Position numbers and translations under genes: made by a program. Below the pieces are notes generated by a model. That model was not told the origin of the DNA. It searched no databases and saw nothing but the letters and a program-made list of their open reading frames with translations. A DNA stretch of 64,000 nt from Dictyobacter vulcani (lineage in GTDB: Bacteria; Chloroflexota; Ktedonobacteria; Ktedonobacterales; Ktedonobacteraceae), in assembly GCF_008974265.1 (NCBI RefSeq), contig NZ_BKZW01000003.1:248001-312000 (forward strand), read 5' to 3'. Within the stretch, counting starts at the first letter, position 1. Every line of letters starts with the position of its first letter. Positions 37,009-46,223 of this stretch are shown here, piece after piece.

Positions 37009-37054
37009 ACACGAAAAAAGGGTGAGAATACATGTTCTCACCCTTTTTTCGTGT
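37009..37054. terminator. Bidirectional terminator, P450 / thiamine pyrophosphokinase
   Basis: ACACGAAAAAAGGGTGAGAA and its exact complement surround TACATG, giving a 20-bp stem. It separates convergent genes and reaches the stop codon of the minus-strand gene. Confidence 0.88.
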
Positions 37055-37695
37055 TATTCACGGCTGGTATGAATTAGCAGTAAGAGTCCGTGCTCAATGC
37101 TGATACTTGCCTGAGGCTCAAGGAGTTCGTTGCTGATACCACGTGGCGTCCCGAAGCGCAAGATTTCTCCTTTGAGTGCGTATGCCAGATTCGTGGTAGT
37201 AATGGCGGTGACTTCTGCTGTCATGGGGAAAAGCGAAACAAAGTCTCCTGTTTGTCCGCTGATGGTATCACTCGCAGGACCACTGAGCAGCCAGCAGGTG
37301 GATGGGCCATCGACGATGCGAACAGGAATATCCTGGAAGCTGGTGAGCAGGAAAATATTGGCCAGGCCATGTTCAATACGGGATCCACCAAAGGCGCCCA
37401 GAATGGTAATGATACTGGCTCCGCGTTGACGTGCTTCTAATAAAGCCAGCTCGGTATCGGTTTCATCTTTGTGTACGGACGCTCGAATTAACTGGCTGCC
37501 TTTTTGTTGTAACTCCTCCAATAGTTTCGGGGACAAAGAATCGCAATCCCCCAGAATCACGGCTGGAATATAGCCATAGTCGAGTGCCGTGGCTGCGCCA
37601 CTATCCGCAGCAATAATCAAATCTGCTGCTTGTAGGACTGCCTGTACTTTTGGTCCCGAGCGCAGTGCTCCACCTGCGAAGATAACAATATGCAT
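37054..37695 (-). CDS. thiN: Thiamine pyrophosphokinase
   Basis: 213 residues from the ATG at 37695, with GGGGAAAG upstream; earlier starts give 39 unrelated residues. TPK motifs are seen in order: LIIAADSGAATALDYGYIP, ILGDCDSLSPK, HKDETDTELAL and GAFGGSRIEHGLANI. The enzyme moves pyrophosphate from ATP to thiamine, making thiamine pyrophosphate from salvaged thiamine. It stands alone with its own terminator. Confidence 0.92.
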   Translation of the reverse strand: MHIVIFAGGALRSGPKVQAVLQAADLIIAADSGAATALDYGYIPAVILGDCDSLSPKLLEELQQKGSQLIRASVHKDETDTELALLEARQRGASIITILGAFGGSRIEHGLANIFLLTSFQDIPVRIVDGPSTCWLLSGPASDTISGQTGDFVSLFPMTAEVTAITTTNLAYALKGEILRFGTPRGISNELLEPQASISIEHGLLLLIHTSRE

Positions 37696-37950
37696 ACAAC
37701 TTTCCCCATATCTGCAACGTTCAGGTTTTTCATTATAACAGAAAAAACTATGGTGCTTATCTTTTGTTTTTAGCCTCTCTTTATACTGAATGTGAATTAC
37801 ATAATACTCCACATACTGGGATTTATTTTCAGTCCTTTTATTCCATGTTATTATCTGCTACTTGCTCGCTCAAATCAGTAGCGAAAATAGTATTTCAACA
37901 CGCAGTTTCTACGTTTGTTATTGAAGATAATAGAAAGTGTAATCTTAGTA

Positions 37951-40233
37951 ATGAAGCAACCACCCTCAGTAAAAGCCAGCTTCGCAGGTAGAGATGCTCT
38001 ACCATTTTTGTTTCCCCTGATCAGTCTTCTCTGTCTGGTGCTCGTTGGAAGCCAATTTTTTCCTGGCGGTAATTTTCAAGCTCACTCTGCTACCGCTCGG
38101 GGACTATCTGTCCAGCATCATTCGTCAACGTTGATGCATGTTCATACTCATCAACCTGCACATAGAAAGCACCATGTTTTCCAGCATAAAACCAAAAAAG
38201 TTGCTCATCCGCACCATAAGCTGCAAAAGAAAAAGCATATTACGACTAAAAATGCAGCCATGTCTGCGACTGCGACCGTAGCTGTGCTTGCTCCAAATGC
38301 AACTATAACACCGCTAGCAGAGACGACGCCGACCCCCAATATAACCTCATTCATTACGGCTGTACCATCTGTCACTGTCCCGGCGGATCCTCATGCGCCC
38401 GATTTCTATGTCAGGCAGATCAGTCCCGTGGGCAATCAACTCGATGTGGATAAAGCTATCACATATGTTTTGCTGGTAGGAAATAAAGCAGGTACCACTA
38501 CAACGACAAAAACGAGTTCACTAATAGTAACGGATGTCATTCCACTGGGCCTGAAGCAGATTACCGCGAAAGGTACTGACTGGCAGATTAGCTTGAGCGA
38601 TACTGTGGGGCCAGCCGTCCTGACCGCTCAATATACTGGTAAACTTACTGCTGATCCCAATACGACCTTGCCACCAATCTCATTAACAGGTATCCTGACG
38701 CAAGATGCAGAGCCATCCATTACCAATACCGCAACCGTAGTGGTGCCTGATGATAAAGATATGGATAATAATACAACAGTCAGTACAACCTTGATTGGTG
38801 TACAGCTGATGTCATCGCCTACCAGTGGCCCACCAGCGACCTCCACAATTGGTGTGACACGGACACCCGCACCATCCTGGATAATGACTGTCACACCTAT
38901 CGCAATTACGCATACAACGATGACGCCAACGCCGCGTCCAACGCCAACGTTAACACCGAAGCCGCGCATAACACCAACGCCGAAACCTCGGGTAACGCCT
39001 CAGCCAACGCTGAGTCCAACCCCGCACATAATTATGACACCAAAGCCACGGGTGACGCCTCAACCAACGATAGCACCGAAGCCGCGCATAACACCAACGC
39101 CGAAGCCACGGATGACGCCAACAGTTGTGCCCGGTCCAATTGTGGGATCACGTTTTAGCTTATTGATTAATCGATCTGGCTCCCCGGTTGGTAATCATTC
39201 CACTGTTGGCCAGAAGATTAGTTATGTGTTGCAGGTGCGTGTTGTGCAGGGCAACGAAAATCAACCTGTGACCGTCCTTGATATTGTCTCTGTTGGACTG
39301 AGCCACATTTACTCTACGGGTCCAGGTTGGACGATCGCGCTCTCAAATACCATTGGACCGGCAGCGCTGAAGGCTACTTTCAATGGTCCTTACCCCATCG
39401 CAACCGGAACAGTGTTGCCACCACTTACTATCAGGGGTACCATCACCGACGCCGCTGTACCCATGTTATCCAATGCAGCGGTGGTGACTTCTAACGATGA
39501 TAGAGATTCGGCTGACAATGTCGTTGTTGCTTCTATGGCAGTGACGGCGGCAGATTTGTCGGCTGCCACTACGATCCCATCGCCTACCGCTATGCATGGC
39601 AGCTCTGCAGGATTATTGGCAACGCCTACCACTCGGGTTCCAGCGGCTACAAGGCAACCAACAGTATTGGTTAGTCCGACAGTAAAGCCAGATGGTACCT
39701 CTGGAACTAAGCCAGCAGTGGTTGGACCTGATTTGATGCTGGTGAATACCAATCTGTATGGGAATCATGCCGTGAGCGGTGCGAAGGTGAATTTCGTCCT
39801 TGTCGTGGCGAAGACAACCGCTGCTGTTGCCATTACTAATCCTAAAGGGATCAAGGTTGATGAGGTGATTCCACTGGGACTGCATAATCTACAGGTCGTG
39901 GGCAAAGACTGGCAAATTTCTTTAAGCGATACGACCAGTCCAGCAGTAATTCATGCACAATATATCGGTAAAATCGGTCCCCATCCTGCTGCGGCCCTAT
40001 CTCCGATTTCAATTACCGGTGACCTCACTGCCGATGCCATGCCGATCCTCACTTCGACAGCGTCAGTGGATATGCCTGGTGATCTAAATGTCGATAACAA
40101 CATCGCGTCAAATACACTTTTTGTGCAGAATGCCCAACCAGCGAATGCACAGAATATCAAGCCACATGCGCATGCATATGCACCTTTCTGGCAAAGTAGC
40201 ATCCGAAAGGAACCGCATCTGCTGCTCGTGTGA
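37951..40233 (+). CDS. Secreted DUF11-like repeat protein with Pro/Thr linkers
   Basis: 760 residues from the ATG at 37951. A membrane segment (LPFLFPLISLLCLVLVG) near the N-terminus anchors or exports it. A His/Lys-rich stretch follows (about 60-105). Three DUF11-like Ig-type repeats follow, each with YVLLVGN-like strands, a VIPLGL-type loop, a W-I-S/A-L-S-D/N-T core and a closing N-T-A/N-N-A motif (about 155-290, 405-530 and 610-735). Between repeats one and two lies a Thr/Pro/Lys-rich linker of TPKPRITPTPKPRVTPQP type. The likely role is a surface or adhesion protein; no LPxTG motif is seen. Confidence 0.75.
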   Translation: MKQPPSVKASFAGRDALPFLFPLISLLCLVLVGSQFFPGGNFQAHSATARGLSVQHHSSTLMHVHTHQPAHRKHHVFQHKTKKVAHPHHKLQKKKHITTKNAAMSATATVAVLAPNATITPLAETTPTPNITSFITAVPSVTVPADPHAPDFYVRQISPVGNQLDVDKAITYVLLVGNKAGTTTTTKTSSLIVTDVIPLGLKQITAKGTDWQISLSDTVGPAVLTAQYTGKLTADPNTTLPPISLTGILTQDAEPSITNTATVVVPDDKDMDNNTTVSTTLIGVQLMSSPTSGPPATSTIGVTRTPAPSWIMTVTPIAITHTTMTPTPRPTPTLTPKPRITPTPKPRVTPQPTLSPTPHIIMTPKPRVTPQPTIAPKPRITPTPKPRMTPTVVPGPIVGSRFSLLINRSGSPVGNHSTVGQKISYVLQVRVVQGNENQPVTVLDIVSVGLSHIYSTGPGWTIALSNTIGPAALKATFNGPYPIATGTVLPPLTIRGTITDAAVPMLSNAAVVTSNDDRDSADNVVVASMAVTAADLSAATTIPSPTAMHGSSAGLLATPTTRVPAATRQPTVLVSPTVKPDGTSGTKPAVVGPDLMLVNTNLYGNHAVSGAKVNFVLVVAKTTAAVAITNPKGIKVDEVIPLGLHNLQVVGKDWQISLSDTTSPAVIHAQYIGKIGPHPAAALSPISITGDLTADAMPILTSTASVDMPGDLNVDNNIASNTLFVQNAQPANAQNIKPHAHAYAPFWQSSIRKEPHLLLV

Positions 40234-40237
40234 CAAG

Positions 40238-40278
40238 CAGGCTCTATGCTTCTCATGAAGAGAGAAGCATAGAGCCTG
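40238..40278. terminator. Hairpin between convergent genes
   Basis: CAGGCTCTATGCTTCTC and its exact complement with a 7-base loop, 17-bp stem. No T run follows, so termination strength is uncertain. Confidence 0.6.
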
Positions 40279-40284
40279 GCACTG

Positions 40285-41136
40285 CTAGTTAGTTATGACG
40301 TTTCCGCAGAGGACTGGGTTGTAGCCTGTCTGGGTGGAGAGATCTGTGCTGTAGTGAACGTTGATGTCCCAGCCAGTGGCGGGAATGCTTGAGACGCCAG
40401 AGAATGTCATGGTTTTTGTGGCATTCCCGTTGCTATCCACCTGTAATGGACTCAAATCGTAGAGTACTTTTTGGGTGTAATTACAATTGCCTGCATGTAT
40501 ATGGGCAGCGTGGGTGCTGTTGGGGACCAGACCGCTGACATTTAACGTGACTGTCAGGGTATTATTCTCGACACTGAGTTTGCTATCGCCAACCGCGTTT
40601 TCGTTGCTGCTGGTGCTTGGTCCAAAGGTTGCATCGACTGAGGTTGCTGCATCGGGATTCAGGATAGTGGCACAGGCGATGGATATCTCTTGATCGGCTG
40701 ACTGGAGTTTTGGGCCGTTGTGGACATTGATAAGCCAACCAGTGGCGGGGATGCCATCGGCGATGTTTTTTAGCGTGGTTGTGCTGGTGCCTTGCCCTGT
40801 CTGGTCGGCGGTCACATCTGTCAATGGATATTTAATGGCATCGGTGGGATTCTGACAACTGCCAGCATGAATATGGGCTGGATGGGTACTACTGGGTGCC
40901 AGGCCGACAAGTTTGGCGGTGACAACAAGGGTTTTTGTGCTGGCATTATAGCTAAGGCGGACGCTACCAGTGGGACTATGGGTTAGTTTGGCATAGGCTA
41001 CGTTTGCACCTGTTTTTTTGCTGGCGTAGCCTACGCGGGGGAACAGCAGCAAGCTGAGTAGTACGAGTAACACCGTTGCTCCTGAGATAGAAGCAACTAT
41101 GACCTTTCCTGTTCGTGGCGCAGATCTTAAGGACAT
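40285..41136 (-). CDS. Secreted protein with two CHRD domains
   Basis: 283 residues; GAGGAG precedes the ATG. An N-terminal signal or anchor (ASISGATVLLVLLSLLLFP) is followed by two CHRD domains. Each has the HPAHIHAGSC / HAAHIHAGNC motif and a GWLINVHNG / GWDINVHYS motif (about 45-155 and 165-280). CHRD domains occur in chordin and in bacterial secreted proteins of unknown role, where the conserved His residues may bind metal. It faces the DUF11-like gene, so both extracellular genes share a terminator. Confidence 0.85.
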   Translation of the reverse strand: MSLRSAPRTGKVIVASISGATVLLVLLSLLLFPRVGYASKKTGANVAYAKLTHSPTGSVRLSYNASTKTLVVTAKLVGLAPSSTHPAHIHAGSCQNPTDAIKYPLTDVTADQTGQGTSTTTLKNIADGIPATGWLINVHNGPKLQSADQEISIACATILNPDAATSVDATFGPSTSSNENAVGDSKLSVENNTLTVTLNVSGLVPNSTHAAHIHAGNCNYTQKVLYDLSPLQVDSNGNATKTMTFSGVSSIPATGWDINVHYSTDLSTQTGYNPVLCGNVITN

Positions 41137-41387
41137 ATATACTCCTCATTTCTCGCGATGACAATAACATTCGTGTTTATTATATATTTTTGCTTTTATA
41201 ATTGGCAAAGTGAACAATTATATCTGGTAATATAAAAATCGATGAATTCTAATTCATTTCTTTTGTGTTAGATATTGAACATTTTTATCAGTTGCAGCTC
41301 GTATTATTGGCTCAGAAGATTAGCATAATGAGCACATCGAAATACTGCGACCATGAACAGATCATGCTGTGATTGAATGCCGGGGGA

Positions 41388-41421
41388 TCAGGGCACCTCA
41401 GATCTCCGATGTGCCCTGACC
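41388..41421. terminator. Terminator-like hairpin near gene remnant
   Basis: TCAGGGCAC and GTGCCCTGA form a 9-bp stem with an inner loop. It lies 3' of the minus-strand remnant at 41447, for which it could have served as terminator. Confidence 0.45.
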
Positions 41422-41446
41422 AATAGTAAGGGGGAGTGAGTGATGG

Positions 41447-41578
41447 TTATGATTGTTGCCAGGCCCGAATATAGCTGTCCATATAATCGCTAAAGGCATC
41501 CAGCACGGAGACCTCAAATGGGCGTTCAGGAATGCGACCGCGATACATATCGAGTGCCTGCGTGATTGGGCTAATAAA
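41447..41578 (-). pseudogene. C-terminal gene remnant (43 codons)
   Basis: From a TAG at 41579-41581 the minus strand reads FISPITQALDMYRGRIPERP then FEVSVLDAFSDYMDSYIRAWQQS and a TAA. The peptide looks like the end of a real globular protein, but there is no start or N-terminal part. It lies directly downstream of the LysR gene. I do not recognise the family. Confidence 0.45.
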
Positions 41579-41650
41579 CTATACTGGTCTTTTCCATTTC
41601 AAGTCTCTAATAGAGTATCATATACAATATATGACAATTAGTTGCAATCG

Positions 41651-42538
41651 CTATAACAGGCGTGTCTCTTCACGCAAGATGCAGATAAACTCATTGGCCG
41701 CAGGAGAAAGTGATTTTCCGCGTTCATGGCGCAACAATACACATTCCCTTTGCATGGCAGGCAAATCTGGTATGGGGAGTTCAACCAGGATGCCCGCTTG
41801 AAGTCCATGATGAGCAAATGAGCGTGTCATCAAGGCGGCACCAATCCCGCTCATGAGTAGATCATAGGCGGTATGGGGTGGTACTTCGATGCTGGCAAAC
41901 TGACTGGCCTGTATATTTCTCTGCCAGTAGCGCGCATCCAGGTTCCAATCTATCTGAAAAAAAGGCCGGCTGCCGACTTGCAGGTCTTCCAGAGTAACCT
42001 GTTGTTGTTGTGATAAGGGATGGTTGGCGTGGGCTATGACGATCAAGGGCTCTTTAAGCTGCACAATTGGATAGAGTGCAGGTGAAAAAAATGGTCCTAC
42101 CACGATACCTAATTCAACAAAGCCATCATGAAGCATCTCCACAATTTGTTGATTATGGCCGGTATGGACTGCAATATCCAGTCCAGGATGAGCTTGCCGC
42201 AGCCGCGCTAGCGTAGAGGCAAAAAAGCCGGTGCTACAGGTGGGTGAGGTTGCCAGCATCAGCTGCCCTTTTTTGCCCTGGATGGTATGTTGCGCGGCCT
42301 CAAGACCCGCGTTCATCGCTGCCAGTGCCTGGCGTGCATGCGGTACGAAATTGCGCCCCAACTCTGTAAGCTGTAATTGCCTGCCGCCACGGACAAATAG
42401 TGTATCCCCTAACTCCTGCTCCAGCGCCTGAATACGCAGACTAATGGTTGGTTGTGATATGCCTAAGCGACGCGCAGCTTTACTAAAACTTTGCTGTTGC
42501 ATAACTTGATCAAATGCCTGTAACTGATGAAGGTCCAT
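41651..42538 (-). CDS. LysR-family transcriptional regulator
   Basis: 295 residues. The N-terminal winged helix is canonical: MDLHQLQAFDQVMQQQSFSK, AARRLGISQPTISLRIQALE, LFVRGGRQLQLTELG. The C-terminal substrate-binding domain (about 88-290) has GQLMLATSPTCSTGFFASTL and the second-lobe GAALMTRSFAHHGLQAG. It is divergent from the methyltransferase gene with 141 bases between starts, so that gene is a likely target. The inducer is unknown. Confidence 0.92.
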   Translation of the reverse strand: MDLHQLQAFDQVMQQQSFSKAARRLGISQPTISLRIQALEQELGDTLFVRGGRQLQLTELGRNFVPHARQALAAMNAGLEAAQHTIQGKKGQLMLATSPTCSTGFFASTLARLRQAHPGLDIAVHTGHNQQIVEMLHDGFVELGIVVGPFFSPALYPIVQLKEPLIVIAHANHPLSQQQQVTLEDLQVGSRPFFQIDWNLDARYWQRNIQASQFASIEVPPHTAYDLLMSGIGAALMTRSFAHHGLQAGILVELPIPDLPAMQRECVLLRHERGKSLSPAANEFICILREETRLL

Positions 42539-42679
42539 GCTCTATGCGCTGCCTCATTTTCCATAAAAAATTTCAATATCTATTATAGCTGATCTGCTAT
42601 TGTTCTTAAAAAGTGCATGGCGTATCCTTTTTTTAGTGATTGCATGCTTGAAAAAAACGTATGAGGAGATAAAAAAAAT

Positions 42680-43333
42680 ATGCCAGCACTCTATAAATTT
42701 ATTGAGGACGTCTTTGGGGTTGGAGAATCTTATGGCCATCCAGCGGGCTGGAAAGGGATGATTGCTGGAAAGTTGATGGCGAAGCAGCATTATCCAGAGA
42801 ATCAATGGACGGTCGAGTTGTTGCAGTTACAGGGGAATGAGCAGGTGCTAGAGGTTGGTTTTGGTCCTGGTATCGCTATTCAAGCGGCGGCGGCATTGTT
42901 GACAACTGGAAAAATTACTGGTGTTGATATCTCAAAGGCGATGATGCGGGAGGCCCGGCGGCGCAATGCTCAGGCTGTGCGTGTTGGTCGGGTAGAGCTC
43001 TTGCCGGGTAATGCCTATGCGTTACCTTTTGCTGATAGTACATTTGATAAAATTTATAGCATCCATGTCATCTATGTCTGGTGGTGGAATCAGCCTCAGC
43101 AGGTACTGGCAGAAGTCTATCGTGTCCTGAAACCGGGGGGTCTGTTCTGTGTGACCTTTTTATCACGTGAGAGCTGGCCTGGTTATAGCGCTGAAAAGGC
43201 CGCGTCTTTTGATGGTCCTGATGGTCCGAGTGTGGAAAAACTATTTACCGAGGCCGGATTTCGTACAGTACACATTAATAATGGACCCGTGGCTAAAAAA
43301 TTTAGAGAGATAGCCGTTCTGGGTATAAAATAA
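42680..43333 (+). CDS. Class I SAM-dependent methyltransferase
   Basis: 217 residues; GAGGAG lies upstream. Motif I is VLEVGFGPGIAIQ (about residues 55-67), motif II region TGVDISKAMM, then GNAYALPFADSTFDKIYS and the post-motif VYRVLKPGGLFCVTF. This is the UbiE/Methyltransf_11 layout. The substrate cannot be read from sequence. LysR is divergent to it. Confidence 0.9.
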   Translation: MPALYKFIEDVFGVGESYGHPAGWKGMIAGKLMAKQHYPENQWTVELLQLQGNEQVLEVGFGPGIAIQAAAALLTTGKITGVDISKAMMREARRRNAQAVRVGRVELLPGNAYALPFADSTFDKIYSIHVIYVWWWNQPQQVLAEVYRVLKPGGLFCVTFLSRESWPGYSAEKAASFDGPDGPSVEKLFTEAGFRTVHINNGPVAKKFREIAVLGIK

Positions 43334-43345
43334 TCTGTTTTGCAT

Positions 43346-43371
43346 GCGTGAGGTGTATGTACACCTCACGC
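43346..43371. terminator. Hairpin between convergent genes
   Basis: GCGTGAGGTGTA and its exact complement around TG, a 12-bp stem. It lies between the methyltransferase (+) and enoyl-CoA hydratase (-) stops. Confidence 0.65.
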
Positions 43372-43377
43372 CTTTGA

Positions 43378-44160
43378 TTATACTTCTTGCTGGTCAAAGT
43401 TGGGTTGACGTTTTTCCAGGAAGGCGTGCATTCCTTCGCTGGCATCGGGAATCTGTGAGGCAGACGCCATGACGCCCTGGGCATACTCATAGGCCTGAGG
43501 TTGTGGCATGTCGATCTGGGTATAGTAGGCTTGCTTACCAATGCAGCGGGCATTGAAGCTATTGCTGGTCGCGGCTTCCAGTAGTCGTTGTGCCTCTGCC
43601 TGCAATTGTTCCGGCGCGACGACGCGATTGATTAAGCCCCAGTCGGCAGCGGTTCGGGCATCGATGGGATCTCCCGTCATCAACATTTCCAGGGCGCGTT
43701 TGCGACCAATGTTGCGGCTCAAGGCTATCATTGGCGTGGTACAGAACCAGCCGATTTTAACGCCGGGCGTGGCAAAGGTGACGTTGGTTGAAGCCACTGC
43801 CAGATCACAGGTCGCTACTAACTGACAACCGGCCGCAGTCGCGATCCCATGTACACGCGCCAGCACCGGCTGTGGAATCTCCTGAATTGTATTCATCAGC
43901 GTCGTACAGGTCTCCAGCAAGCGCGTCATGAAATCCAGATCCTGATCCACCATTTCTGAAAGATCATGTCCCGAGCAGAAGACAGCGCCATTGGCGGCCA
44001 GCAAAACGCCACGGGCCTCGCTTTCTCCCACTTCCCGAAACGCGCTGATCAACTCCTGCATATGGGCCAGTGAAAGCGCGTTACGCCGTTTTACATTATT
44101 CATCGTAATCGTCGCCAGATTACCCTCATAGCTCACTTCTACCAGTTGATAGGTCATCAT
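43378..44160 (-). CDS. Enoyl-CoA hydratase/isomerase family protein
   Basis: 260 residues; AAAGGAG lies close upstream, and ATG 44160 or 44157 may start. Crotonase motifs are present: LATITMNNVKRRNALS, then LLAANGAVFCSGHDLSEM (oxyanion hole), then VLARVHGIATAAGCQLVATCDLAVAS and FATPGVKIGW. The second catalytic Glu position of true hydratases is not obvious (KIGWFCTTP), so it may be an isomerase or other crotonase. It follows an acyl-CoA ligase gene by 43 bases, consistent with an acyl-CoA pathway operon. Confidence 0.9.
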   Translation of the reverse strand: MMTYQLVEVSYEGNLATITMNNVKRRNALSLAHMQELISAFREVGESEARGVLLAANGAVFCSGHDLSEMVDQDLDFMTRLLETCTTLMNTIQEIPQPVLARVHGIATAAGCQLVATCDLAVASTNVTFATPGVKIGWFCTTPMIALSRNIGRKRALEMLMTGDPIDARTAADWGLINRVVAPEQLQAEAQRLLEAATSNSFNARCIGKQAYYTQIDMPQPQAYEYAQGVMASASQIPDASEGMHAFLEKRQPNFDQQEV

Positions 44161-44205
44161 CAAGCTCCTTTATTACTGCTGTCCGGGCATATTGCGAGAA
44201 GCATC

Positions 44206-45786
44206 CTAATTAATGCGTTTCTCTTTGCCCGCCCATGCCTTATCACGCAGGACATATTTTTGAACTTTGCCGGTTGAGGTTTTGGGGAGCAGCCCAAATT
44301 CGATCGAGGTAGGACATTTGAAATGTGCCAGTCGAGCCTTACAAAAGTTGATCAATTCTTCTTCGGTCGTTACCTGTTCAGGTTTGAGCGTGACAAACGC
44401 TTTGGGACGCTCACCCCAGACCTCATCTGGAATCGCGACCACCGCGCATTCCAGCACGGCTGGATGTTGGACCAGGGTTTGTTCAACTTCGATGGTCGAG
44501 ATATTTTCGCCACCCGAGATAATGACATCCTTGGCACGATCGCGCAACTCGACATAGTTATCCGTATGCCAGACCCCAATGTCGCCAGAATGGAACCAGC
44601 CGCCCTCAAAAGATCTGGCCGTCGCGTCAGGATTCTCAAAATAGCCTTTGGCGACATTATTGCCACGCATCATCACCTCACCCATCGTCTGTCCATCGAG
44701 CGGTACATCCTGCATCTCCGGACTAACCACCCGCGCCCGCTCCGCAGTCACATATCCCTGTCCCTGTCGGGCTAACAGCCGAGCCTGTTCGTTGATTGGT
44801 AAACTATCCCATTCCTGCTGCCATTCACAAACAGTGTAAGGACCATAGGTTTCGGTCAGGCCATAGACATGGATTGGCCGAATATTCAGTTCTTTGAGTT
44901 GTCCCAGCAAAGTAGGAGATGGAGGCGCGCCCGCGATAGTAACGGTAATCTGTTGCTCCAGCCGATGCGCTTTAGGATGGTTGACCAGGAATATATGGAC
45001 GGTCGGTGCTCCATTATAATGGGTGATCTTTTCCTGCTCAAATAGCTCCCAGATACGCGCGGGATCAACCTTGCGCAGGCACACATGGGTCGCGCCAACG
45101 GCCGTGACGCCCCAGGTAAAGCACCAACCATTACAATGGAACATTGGTAGTGTCCATAAATAGATACTATTGCTATTCATTCCAGTTTCAATCACTTCTG
45201 ATAGTGCATTCAGATAAGCGCCACGGTAGGTATACATTACACCTTTTGGGTTGCCAGTGGTACCAGAAGTATAATTGATCGAAATAGTCTCCTCTTCATC
45301 TTCCAACCAACTCGCTAGCGGCTCAGGAGAACCTTCCGCCAGAAATTGCTCATAAGGATCCTCTGGCGTTCCTGTATCGTCGATACGGATAACCTGTGCT
45401 AGCAGTTCTTGTGGGAGTGTTTCGATCAGATGTGTAAATTCATGATCCACAAACAGATATTTGCTGCCCGAATGCTGCAAAATAAATTCAATTTCCTGTT
45501 TGCTCAAGCGATTATTGATCGCCACCAGGATGCCGCCCGCCGCCGGTACAGCATAGTGTGCTTCTAAGAGGGCGGGCGTATTCGGACAGAGGAAGGCGAC
45601 ACGGTCATGTTTTTGCATTCCCAATGCGCGCAAACGCGAAGCGAGGCGAAACACACGTTCAGCAAACTCCTGATATGTATAGCTGCGTGTTTCATGGATG
45701 ACCGCAACCTTATTGGGAAAAACGAGGGCGCTGCGCTCAAGAAAACTTAATGGTGTCAGTTCGGTGCGATAGACTTTTTGTTCCAT
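44206..45786 (-). CDS. AMP-dependent acyl-CoA synthetase
   Basis: 526 residues; AAAGG precedes the ATG. The adenylation motifs are YTSGTTGNPKGVMYTYRG (P-loop), VYGLTETYGP, the GGWFHSGDIG region with RDRAKDVIISGGENIS, and a C-terminal catalytic Lys in LPKTSTGKVQKYVLR. It belongs to the medium/long-chain fatty-acyl ligase group. It activates a carboxylic acid via acyl-AMP to acyl-CoA and probably supplies the enoyl-CoA hydratase encoded next. Confidence 0.92.
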   Translation of the reverse strand: MEQKVYRTELTPLSFLERSALVFPNKVAVIHETRSYTYQEFAERVFRLASRLRALGMQKHDRVAFLCPNTPALLEAHYAVPAAGGILVAINNRLSKQEIEFILQHSGSKYLFVDHEFTHLIETLPQELLAQVIRIDDTGTPEDPYEQFLAEGSPEPLASWLEDEEETISINYTSGTTGNPKGVMYTYRGAYLNALSEVIETGMNSNSIYLWTLPMFHCNGWCFTWGVTAVGATHVCLRKVDPARIWELFEQEKITHYNGAPTVHIFLVNHPKAHRLEQQITVTIAGAPPSPTLLGQLKELNIRPIHVYGLTETYGPYTVCEWQQEWDSLPINEQARLLARQGQGYVTAERARVVSPEMQDVPLDGQTMGEVMMRGNNVAKGYFENPDATARSFEGGWFHSGDIGVWHTDNYVELRDRAKDVIISGGENISTIEVEQTLVQHPAVLECAVVAIPDEVWGERPKAFVTLKPEQVTTEEELINFCKARLAHFKCPTSIEFGLLPKTSTGKVQKYVLRDKAWAGKEKRIN

Positions 45787-45972
45787 CTCGGTAACCTTTC
45801 TGAGGGAAGGTAAACACCAATCAGCATTGTGCCACTATTATACGCTATATGTTACCAGGTTTCTCCTGTTTCCCGATGTAGCGCTAGCGCCATTGCTGCT
45901 AAACATATCATTGCTTTCCTTCAGAGAGTGCCTGACCCTCGTCTTCTCTACAACCGCTCTACAGATATTTTT

Positions 45973-46064
45973 GCGCCTGCGGCGCTCAAAAAAGGTTAAT
46001 GATGTTGTGGTAAAAAATGAGCCCGGCTCATTTTTTACCACAACATCATAATAGATGGCTGGGC
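45973..46064. repeat. Two-hairpin intergenic repeat, copy B
   Basis: A small hairpin GCGCC-TGC-GGCGC (45973-45985) is followed by CAAAAAAGG and a 51-base perfect palindrome (45999-46049, 25-bp arms). Then GGGCACATTTGTGCC (46051-46065 region) follows. Order and first module match copy A, while the long palindrome sequence is different. The remainder of 45787-46223 shows no gene. Confidence 0.75.
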
Positions 46065-46223
46065 ACATTTGTGCCAGAATATAAGGGTAAAGCACAGACA
46101 TTACCCTTATCATAACTTTAGACCGTCTTGTGATTAATCTTATCTGAGTGGTAGAGTTAGTATAGTGAAACAGCAAGCAAAGGCTTATTATTACCTTATT
46201 TATATAGAGGAGTTTTTAGACCT

